Assembly (NCBI GenBank): GCA_963697915.1
Contig: OY969103.1
Coordinates: 806,001 to 870,000 of the forward strand
Direction of reading: 5' to 3'
DNA from: VRUE01 sp963697915
GTDB taxonomy: Bacteria; Actinomycetota; Thermoleophilia; Solirubrobacterales; 70-9
DNA length: 64,000 nucleotides
Part shown: positions 56,060 to 64,000 of the stretch, in pieces
Layout: each line of letters begins with the position of its first letter
Position numbering within the stretch: the stretch's first letter is position 1
The notes under the pieces: generated by a model
Seen by the model: only the letters and a program-made list of their open reading frames with translations
Database searches by the model: none
What the model was told of the DNA's origin: nothing
Translations under genes and position numbers: made by a program

Positions 56060-57479
56060 GATCCTCCCCCCTGGACGAGAAACCCGACATATCGACGGAA
56101 AAGTCGTCCCGCGGCGCGTAGGGAGTCTCGCCCTCGGCCCCCTCGCCCTCCTCGCGCCAGCGCCGCGACATCGCCCGCAGGACGAGGACGAGGCCCACCC
56201 CCAGCGCCGTGTAGAGCAGGATCACGCCGGCATAGACGAACCAGATCCCGCCGGCGTCGGTGACCGCTTCGGAGGTGCGCATCTGGTCCTGGACGATCCA
56301 GGGCTGGCGGCCGACCTCGGTGACGATCCAGCCGGCCCACATCGCGACCACGGCGGCGGCGCCGGAGACGGCGACCGCGCGCAGGAACCAGGGCGTGCCG
56401 GGGATGTCGCGCCGCCGCCACCAGACGAAGGCGAGCCAGCCGGCGAGGGCGAGCAGCGCCGAGCCGATGCCGACCATCGTGTCGAAGGAGAGGTGCAGCA
56501 GGGTGTTGGCCGGCGGTCGCTCGTCGGGCGGGATGTCATTCAGCCCGGTGACGACCGTGTCGGTGCTGAAGCCGACCAGGAGCGAGTCGAGCCCGGGAAT
56601 CCCGATCCCCCACTTCACCCCGTCGTCGGTGCAGATGCCGCCGATCCACTCGGTCTGGTTGGGCCCGGTCTCCTGGATGCACTCGAAGCCGGCGAACTTG
56701 GCCGGCTGGTGGTCGGCGACTTCGCGCGCCGCGACGTCGCCGATGAAGATCTGGATCGGGGTCGCGATGCAGGCGACGGTGAGCGGGATCAGGACGCCGA
56801 GGCGGTGCAGCCGGTCACGCCGCCCGCGCAGCATCCCGACCGCGTAGATCGAGGCGACGAGGAAACCGGCCACCATGTAGGCGGCGAGGATCATGTGCGG
56901 CACCTCGTAATGCCAGGCGGGGTTGAAGATCACCTCGAGCGGGTTGGTGTCGACGACCTTGCCGGCGGCGTCGAGGGTGAAGCCCTGTGGCTGGTTCATC
57001 CAGGCGTTGGCCGCCACCACCGAGAAGGCGCCGCCGATCCCGGTGATCACCATCGGCACCCCCGACCAGAAGTGTGCCCAGCCGCCGAGCCGGTTCCAGC
57101 CGTAGATGTAGATCGCGATGAAGATCGCCTCGAGAAAGAAGAAGATGCCCTCGATCGCGAAGGCGACCCCGAAGGCGTCGCCGAAGCGCTCCATGAACTC
57201 GGGCCAGAGCAGGCCGAACTCGAAGCTGAGCACGGTGCCGGTGACGGCGCCGACGGCGAAGGTGACCGCCATCGCCTTCGACCAGCGCCGCGCCAGGCGC
57301 AGCGCGTCCTCGTCGCCGCGCTTCAGTCCCAGCCAGTTGGCGATCAGGACGATCGCCGGGAAGGCGACGCCGATGCAGGCGAGGACGATGTGGAAGGCGA
57401 GCGTGAACGCCATCAGCTGGCGCGCGGCCAGCAGGTTGGACTCCGACGCCGCCAGCGTGATGGCGTCGAGCAGGGGCAC
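56052..57479 (-). CDS. cydA: Cytochrome bd ubiquinol oxidase subunit I
   Basis: The 475-residue protein has about nine helices and the CydA signature residues: ARQLMAFTLAFHIVLACIGV (His ligand of heme b595), FEFGLLWPEFMERFGDAFGV, IEGIFFFLEAIFIAIYIYGW, AFSVVAANAWMNQPQGF and the GRQPW motif near 385. The Q loop is short, as in actinobacterial and cyanide-insensitive bd oxidases. It houses hemes b558, b595 and d and oxidises menaquinol. It is the first gene of a cydA-cydB-HAD operon, with pgi ending 3 bp upstream on the same strand. Confidence 0.95.
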   Translation of the reverse strand: MPLLDAITLAASESNLLAARQLMAFTLAFHIVLACIGVAFPAIVLIANWLGLKRGDEDALRLARRWSKAMAVTFAVGAVTGTVLSFEFGLLWPEFMERFGDAFGVAFAIEGIFFFLEAIFIAIYIYGWNRLGGWAHFWSGVPMVITGIGGAFSVVAANAWMNQPQGFTLDAAGKVVDTNPLEVIFNPAWHYEVPHMILAAYMVAGFLVASIYAVGMLRGRRDRLHRLGVLIPLTVACIATPIQIFIGDVAAREVADHQPAKFAGFECIQETGPNQTEWIGGICTDDGVKWGIGIPGLDSLLVGFSTDTVVTGLNDIPPDERPPANTLLHLSFDTMVGIGSALLALAGWLAFVWWRRRDIPGTPWFLRAVAVSGAAAVVAMWAGWIVTEVGRQPWIVQDQMRTSEAVTDAGGIWFVYAGVILLYTALGVGLVLVLRAMSRRWREEGEGAEGETPYAPRDDFSVDMSGFSSRGEDRE

Positions 57480-57482
57480 GGC

Positions 57483-59120
<1,638 letters not shown>

Positions 59121-59184
59121 GACATGGCCTCGCGCTCCGCTCCCGGCGCGAAGAACCAGATATGCACGCTTGGTCGCTCCGCGC

Positions 59185-60267
59185 TCACGAGGGCTGGGAC
59201 TCCGCGCGCTGCGTCTCGATCGTCTTCAGCAGCTCCTCCCAGGACTTGACGAAGGCGACCTTGCCCTCCTCCTGGAGCCGCTCGGCCAGCGCCGCGACCC
59301 CGATCCCGGCAGCCTCGAATCGCGCCAGCAGCTCGTCGGCTTCGCCGCCGTCGGCGGGAACCGGGTCGCCGACCGTGCCGTGGTCGGCGAATGCTGTGAG
59401 GGTCGGCTCGGGCATCGTGTTGACCGTGAAGGGCGAGGCGAAGCCCTCGATGTAGAGGGTGTCGGAGGCTTCGGGGTCCTTGGTCCCGGTGCTGGCCCAG
59501 AGCAGCCGCTGCGGCCGCGCCCCCTCGTTCATCAGCCTCTGCATCCGCGGCGAGTCGAGCAGCTCGCGGTAGGCCCGGTAGGCGTGGAAGCCGACGGCCA
59601 GGCCGAGCCGGTTGCGCAGCTCCTCCGGCGCCTCGTCGGCGACCGCGACGTCCCAGCGGCTGATGAAGAGCGAGGCGACCGAGGCGACGTCGGGGCTGAG
59701 CCCGGCCTCGATCCGGCGCTCGATCCCCTTCAGGTAGGCGTCGGCGGCGGCCAGGTACTGCTCGGTCGAGAACAGCAGGGTGACGTTGATCGGGATGCCG
59801 GCGAAGATCGACTCCTCGATCGCCGGCAGGCCGGCCGGGGTGCCGGGGATCTTGATGTAGAGGTTGGCGCGTTCCGCCTGGTTGTGGAGCTGAGCGGCCT
59901 GCTCGATCGTGGCGGCGGTGCCATCGGCGAGCAGCGGCGAGACCTCGAGCGAGACGAAGCCGTCGACGCCGGCGGTGCGCTCGTGAACGTCGGCGAAGAG
60001 GTCGGCGGCGCGGCGCAGGTCGTCGATCGCCAGCCGGAAGAACATGTCCTCGGTGGTGTCGACGCTCGCCGCCTGCTCGTCGATCTGCGCGTCATAGGCG
60101 TCGCCGCCCGAGATCGCCTTGTCGAAGATCGTCGGGTTGGAGGTCAGGCCGGTGACCGAGAGCTCCTCGATGTAGCTGGCCAGCACCCCCTCGTCGAGCA
60201 TCGGGCGGGTGATGTTGTCGAGCCAGAGGCTCTGGCCCAGGTCGTGTAGCTGCTGCGTCGGCTTCAC
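59185..60267 (-). CDS. tal: Transaldolase
   Basis: The 360-residue protein starts MKPTQQLHDLGQSLWLDNIT and has LSVTGLTSNPTIFDKAISGG, LVSLEVSPLLADGT-like VSLEVSPLLADGTAATIEQA, and the Schiff-base Lys in NLYIKIPGTPAGLPAIEESI (near 137). The TalB-like ending RLQEEGKVAFVKSWEELLKT is typical of the long actinobacterial/cyanobacterial transaldolases. It transfers dihydroxyacetone between sugar phosphates in the non-oxidative pentose phosphate pathway. The ATG follows tkt by 18 bp, with a GGAGC Shine-Dalgarno. Confidence 0.95.
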   Translation of the reverse strand: MKPTQQLHDLGQSLWLDNITRPMLDEGVLASYIEELSVTGLTSNPTIFDKAISGGDAYDAQIDEQAASVDTTEDMFFRLAIDDLRRAADLFADVHERTAGVDGFVSLEVSPLLADGTAATIEQAAQLHNQAERANLYIKIPGTPAGLPAIEESIFAGIPINVTLLFSTEQYLAAADAYLKGIERRIEAGLSPDVASVASLFISRWDVAVADEAPEELRNRLGLAVGFHAYRAYRELLDSPRMQRLMNEGARPQRLLWASTGTKDPEASDTLYIEGFASPFTVNTMPEPTLTAFADHGTVGDPVPADGGEADELLARFEAAGIGVAALAERLQEEGKVAFVKSWEELLKTIETQRAESQPS

Positions 60268-60285
60268 TGGCGCTCCTTCATGTGG

Positions 60286-62343
60286 TCAGGTCTTCCCCTG
60301 CTCTGATTTCAGCACTTCACGCGCCGCCTCCGCGACCTCGTCCGGCGAAAACCCGAACTTGGTCTGGAGGTCCTTGAGCGGCGCCGAGCTGCCAAAGGTG
60401 TGCATCCCGATCCTGCGCCCGCCGGGGCCGACGTAGCGGTCCCAGCCCAGGGTCGAGGCCTCCTCGACCGAGACGCGAGCGGTGACGGCGGCGGGCAGGA
60501 CCGTCTCGCGGTACTCGTCGTCCTGGCGGTCGAAGAGCTCCCAGCAGGGCAGGCTGACGACCCGCGAGCGGATGCCTTCCGCGGCGAGCTCCTCATGGGC
60601 GCCGACGGCCAGCGCGACCTCGCTGCCGGTCGCGATCAGGATCACGTCGGGCTCGCCACCCTCGGCGTCGGCGAGCACGTAGCCGCCGCGGCGCACGCCC
60701 TCGGCGGCGGCGTACTTCGAGCGGTCGAAGATCGGCACGTTCTGGCGAGTGAGGACGAGGGCGACTGGCTGGTGGGTGCGGTCGATCGCCACCCGCCAGG
60801 CCTCGGCGACCTCGTTGGCGTCGGCGGGGCGGATCACGTCGAGGCCGGGGATCGCCCGCAGCGAGGCGAGCTGCTCGACCGGCTGGTGGGTCGGGCCGTC
60901 CTCGCCGAGCCCGATCGAGTCGTGGGTGAAGAGGTGGATCACCGGCAGCTCCATCAACGCCGAGAGCCGGATCGCCGGCCGGGCGTAGTCGGAGAAGGTC
61001 AGGTAGGTGGACCAGAGCGGCCGCAGCTTGGAGAGCGAGAGGCCGTTGGAGACGGCGGCCGACTCGTGCTCGCGGATCCCGAAGTGGAGCTGGCGGCCGT
61101 CGTAGGCGCCGGGCTCGAAGTCGGCGGCAACCTCGGTGGAGAGGCGGACCGAGGTCGAGTCGGTGAGGTCGGCGGAGCCGGCCAAGAGCCAGGGCAGGCG
61201 GGCGGCGATCGCGTTCTCGACCTGGTTGGAGGCCTTGCGCGTGGCGATCCCCTTCTCGTCGGCCTCGAAGCTGGGGATCTCGGCGTCCCAGCCCTCGGGC
61301 AGGGCGCGCTTCTGGGTCGCCTCGATCTCGGCCGCGAGGTCGGGGTTGGCGGAGGTGAACTCGGCGAGCTTCGCCTCCCAGGCGGCGCGCGCCTCGGCGC
61401 CGCGCGCCCCGATGCCGGCGGCGAAGTGCTCCTTGACCCCGTCGGGAACGAGGAACTGGGCGTCCTCGGGCCAGCCGTAGGCGCGCTTCGTCTCCCGCAC
61501 CTCCTCCTCGCCCAGCGGCTCGCCGTGGACGGCGGAGGTGTCCTGCTTGTGCGGCGAGCCCCAGCCGATGTGGCTGTCGACGATGATCAGCGTCGGTCGC
61601 CCCTCCTCGCCCTTGAACTCCTCGAAGGCGCGGGCGAGCAGCCCCGTGTCGTTGGCGTCGCCGACCCGGGTCACGTTCCAGCCGTAGCCCATGAAGCGGG
61701 CGGCGACGTCGTCGTCGTAGGCGATCCGGGTTTTCCCGTCGATCGTGATGTGGTTGTTGTCGTAGACCCAGCAGAGGTTGTCGAGCTTCAGGTGACCCGC
61801 CAGCGAGGCGGCTTCGTTGGAGACGCCCTCCATCAGGCAGCCGTCGCCGGCGATCGCGTAGACGTCGAAGTCGAAGAGGTCGGCGCCGTAGCGGGCGCCC
61901 TGCCACTTGGAGGCGATCGCCATCCCGACCGAGGTCGCGATCCCCTGGCCGAGCGGGCCGGTGGTGGTCTCGACGCCGGAGGTCCAACGGTACTCGGGGT
62001 GGCCGGGGGCGCGCGAGCCGAGCTGGCGGAAGCTCTCGATGTCGGCGAGCGAGACCGAGGGGCGGCCGACGACCTCGTAGTCGGGTTCGACCGCCTGTAC
62101 CTCGGCGAGGTAGAGGAGCGCGTAGAGCAGCATCGATGCGTGCCCGGCGGAGAGCACGAAGCGGTCTCGGTTGGGCCAGACCGGGTCGGCCGGGTCGAAG
62201 CGGAGGAATTGCTGCCAGAGCGTGTAGGCGACCGGTGCCATCGCCATCGGCGTGCCGGGATGACCTGAGTTGGCCTTCTGGATCGCGTCGATCGAGAGGG
62301 TGCGGATCGTGTTGATGCAGAGCTGGTCGGTGTCCTGCGCCAT
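60286..62343 (-). CDS. tkt: Transketolase
   Basis: The 685-residue protein opens NTIRTLSIDAIQKANSGHPG TPMAMAP in standard fashion. The thiamine-diphosphate motif GDGCLMEGVSNEAASLAGHL with NNHITIDG (near 152-190) is complete, and RFGIREHESAAVSNGLSLSK-like and HDSIGLGEDGPTHQPVEQLA are transketolase signatures. It transfers two-carbon units between sugar phosphates and is the first gene of a tkt-tal-pgi run on the minus strand. Its ATG is 29 bp from the end of the kinase gene. Confidence 0.95.
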   Translation of the reverse strand: MAQDTDQLCINTIRTLSIDAIQKANSGHPGTPMAMAPVAYTLWQQFLRFDPADPVWPNRDRFVLSAGHASMLLYALLYLAEVQAVEPDYEVVGRPSVSLADIESFRQLGSRAPGHPEYRWTSGVETTTGPLGQGIATSVGMAIASKWQGARYGADLFDFDVYAIAGDGCLMEGVSNEAASLAGHLKLDNLCWVYDNNHITIDGKTRIAYDDDVAARFMGYGWNVTRVGDANDTGLLARAFEEFKGEEGRPTLIIVDSHIGWGSPHKQDTSAVHGEPLGEEEVRETKRAYGWPEDAQFLVPDGVKEHFAAGIGARGAEARAAWEAKLAEFTSANPDLAAEIEATQKRALPEGWDAEIPSFEADEKGIATRKASNQVENAIAARLPWLLAGSADLTDSTSVRLSTEVAADFEPGAYDGRQLHFGIREHESAAVSNGLSLSKLRPLWSTYLTFSDYARPAIRLSALMELPVIHLFTHDSIGLGEDGPTHQPVEQLASLRAIPGLDVIRPADANEVAEAWRVAIDRTHQPVALVLTRQNVPIFDRSKYAAAEGVRRGGYVLADAEGGEPDVILIATGSEVALAVGAHEELAAEGIRSRVVSLPCWELFDRQDDEYRETVLPAAVTARVSVEEASTLGWDRYVGPGGRRIGMHTFGSSAPLKDLQTKFGFSPDEVAEAAREVLKSEQGKT

Positions 62344-62372
62344 AGGCCGCCCAGCGATCCTATTGAACGCGA

Positions 62373-64000
62373 CTACGGCTCGATGCGGGTGACCGTTCCG
62401 TCGCCGTTGTTGGCGACCCAGACCGCCTCGCCGCCGACCGCCACCGCCCCGGGGCGGGGCCCGACGCGTACTGGATCGCCAACCGTCTCGCCGCTCTCGA
62501 TCTCGATCCTGGTGACCGTGCCGTCAGCGGAGTTGGCGACCCAGACGACCTCGGTGCCGGCGTCGATCCCGCCCGGCCGTTCGCCGACCTCGACTGGCTC
62601 GCCGAAGAGCGAGCGGGTCACCGGGTCGACCCGGGTGACCGCGTTGGCGCGGCTGTTGGCGACCCAGACCAGGCCGCCGCCGACGGTCACCCCGGCGGGC
62701 CCGCGGCCGACCACGATCGGCGCCTCGGAGGTCGCGGTGCCAAAGTCGACGCGACGGATGGAGCCGGTCGAGGCGCTGCTCGCCCAGAGCGCGCCGGCGC
62801 CGGCCGCGAGCCGCAGCGGCGTGGCGCGGGGCGCGATGCCGCGCTTGAAGACGCCCGCTCCGCGCGGGTTGATCGCGGTGATGCCGGCGCCCCGCTCGTC
62901 GGCGACCCAGATCCGGCCGCCGCCGGCGACGATCGCGCCAGGCCGGCCGCCGACCGGAACCCTGGCGACGACTCGGCCGCTGTCGGGGTCGACCTCGAGG
63001 ACCTGGCCGCGGCGCGGGCTCGAGACCCAAACCGAGCCGTCGCCGACCGCGACGCCCGCGATGCCGAGGTCGAGGCGCACGGGCGCGCCGGCGACGGCCA
63101 CCGCCTCCGGGTCGATCCGCGTCAGCGTCCCGTCGGCGCCGCTCGTCACCCAGATCGCGTCCTCGCCGACGGCGATCCGCAGGGCGCCCTCCCCCACCTC
63201 GATCGGCGCCGAGACGGAGACGTCATCACCACCGAGGAGGACGGCGGCGATCACGGCCCCGACGACGGCGACAGCCGCGAGAGCGGCGAACCAGACCAGA
63301 AAGCCACCGGCGATCAGCCGCCGCCAACGCCAGCGCGTCAGCCCGACGTGCCGGGACTTAGCCGCCCATATGGGCGGGGAATCACCGGCACGTCCCGTCG
63401 GCGCCGTATCGGTGAGGACGCGGGTGGCAGCGGGGGCGGCGCCCTGGCGCTCGCGGGCGGCGTCGATCAGGGCGCCGGCGCTGGGATAGCGCTCCTCGGG
63501 GTCGGCGGCGACGGCGCGTTCGATCACCTCGTCGAGGCCGGCGGGGATCTCGGGTTCGGCGTCGCCTTCGTGGCGGGCGTAGGGGACGACGCCGGTCAGC
63601 GCCTCGTAGAGGACGCAGCCGAGCGAGTAGACGTCGGCGGGCGGTCCCACGTCGCGCCCGCGCCACTGCTCGGGCGACATGTATTCGGCGGTGCCGACCA
63701 CCGAGGCGCCGCGCAGGACGCCGCTCTCCCCCAGCGCCTTGGCGAGGCCGAAGTCGGTGAGGAAGGCGCGCTCGCCTTCGAGCAGGATGTTGTGCGGCTT
63801 GACGTCGCGGTGGACGATGCCGGCGGCGTGGGCGGCGTCGAGCGCCTCGGCGACCTGGCCCAGCAGCGCCACCGCCTCGGCCGGCGGCAGCGGGCCGTCG
63901 GTGGCGATCCGCCGCTTCAGGTCGCCGCCTGTGATCAGCCGCATCGCGACGATCAGCTCGTCGTCCTCCTCGCGGGCGTCGAAGACGGGCACGACGTTGG
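62373..64000 (-). CDS. Receptor-type Ser/Thr protein kinase with propeller sensor domain (5' end cut)
   Basis: The frame enters from the window edge in the kinase N-lobe (VVPVFDAREEDDELIVAMRL). HRDVKPHNILLEGERAFLTD and FGLAKAL give the catalytic loop and DFG; SVVGTAEYMSPEQWRGRDVG is the activation end. A membrane helix (LVWFAALAAVAVVGAVIAAV) follows a linker that contains a 50-bp palindromic element. Outside, about seven repeats of the form GPVAVGGEAVWVANNGDGTV TRI make a Vgb/NHL-like propeller. The kinase thus probably senses an external ligand, as PknD-like kinases do. At least 30 residues of the N-lobe, including the glycine loop, lie beyond 64000. Confidence 0.9.
   Translation of the reverse strand, partial: NVVPVFDAREEDDELIVAMRLITGGDLKRRIATDGPLPPAEAVALLGQVAEALDAAHAAGIVHRDVKPHNILLEGERAFLTDFGLAKALGESGVLRGASVVGTAEYMSPEQWRGRDVGPPADVYSLGCVLYEALTGVVPYARHEGDAEPEIPAGLDEVIERAVAADPEERYPSAGALIDAARERQGAAPAATRVLTDTAPTGRAGDSPPIWAAKSRHVGLTRWRWRRLIAGGFLVWFAALAAVAVVGAVIAAVLLGGDDVSVSAPIEVGEGALRIAVGEDAIWVTSGADGTLTRIDPEAVAVAGAPVRLDLGIAGVAVGDGSVWVSSPRRGQVLEVDPDSGRVVARVPVGGRPGAIVAGGGRIWVADERGAGITAINPRGAGVFKRGIAPRATPLRLAAGAGALWASSASTGSIRRVDFGTATSEAPIVVGRGPAGVTVGGGLVWVANSRANAVTRVDPVTRSLFGEPVEVGERPGGIDAGTEVVWVANSADGTVTRIEIESGETVGDPVRVGPRPGAVAVGGEAVWVANNGDGTVTRIEP
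63345..63394. repeat. 50-bp palindromic element in the kinase linker
   Basis: Perfect 10-bp arms GACGTGCCGG (63345-63354) and CCGGCACGTC (63385-63394) enclose an inner 16-bp perfect palindrome CCGCCCATATGGGCGG (63362-63377). It is translated in frame in the juxtamembrane linker. It shares size and A/T centre with the 51-bp family but not its sequence. Confidence 0.65.

Overview
The window is chromosomal DNA of a high-GC actinobacterium. It looks most like the Thermoleophilia/Solirubrobacterales group. The sequence evidence is very high GC with compact genes, many ATGA or TGATG overlaps, an F420-type DUF385 oxidoreductase, type IB GTP cyclohydrolase (FolE2), bd oxidase, MMPL transporter, many small ArsR and TetR regulators, and giant secreted repeat proteins. 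The taxon is inferred; no 16S gene is present.

Layout. 0-4 kb: the start of an Rv2578c-type radical SAM gene under a perfect Gram-positive SOS box, then YtoQ, a duplicated dCTP deaminase and three TetR regulators. 4-9 kb: MerR and SDR genes, tRNA-Tyr, a DUF385 protein, the primary sigma factor, folE2 and pgsA. 9-12 kb: an MMPL exporter and a ferritin-like lipoprotein. 12-16 kb: two tandem ArsR paralogues sharing a 165-bp identical block, with a 19-codon ORF between them that has a very strong ribosome site and ends in Asn; then a family 5 uracil-DNA glycosylase, a third ArsR, a ThiF/E1-type adenylyltransferase with a PqqD/RRE-like N-terminus, and tRNA-Thr. 16-19 kb: secreted and membrane proteins. 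19.9-21.1 kb: tRNA-Ser(CGA) flanked by a 47-bp att-like duplication that encloses a 1-kb element remnant (broken nuclease gene, frameshifted DUF4160, DUF2442). 21-25 kb: P450 with its TetR, an ArsR-SRPBCC pair and a ChaA antiporter. 25-33 kb: a BcsA-like PilZ glycosyltransferase overlapping tRNA-Ser(GGA), TadA, a subtilase, Usp, an MBL hydrolase and a large membrane protein.

33-37.6 kb holds regulators (including a double TetR) and lipid genes (desaturase, CFA-type synthase). 37.6-54.3 kb is an accessory block on the minus strand, visibly richer in A/T than its flanks, that encodes giant exported proteins: an RHS/YD protein with two LamG domains (2478 aa), a CARDB-like membrane-anchored protein, a 21-repeat SCxAVG propeller protein (1264 aa) and an 18-repeat FG-GAP protein (1365 aa). 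54.4-64 kb returns to core metabolism: a HAD phosphatase, cydB/cydA, pgi-tal-tkt (sugar phosphate interconversion) and a receptor-type Ser/Thr kinase cut by the window edge.

The most interesting candidates are a possible microcin C-like nucleotidyl-peptide system (Asn-terminated 19-mer plus ThiF enzyme), a family of 51-bp palindromic repeats lying inside coding sequences, the tRNA-Ser att remnant, and the cluster of giant repeat proteins. No gene-free gap exceeds about 220 bp, and no CRISPR array or rRNA was seen.
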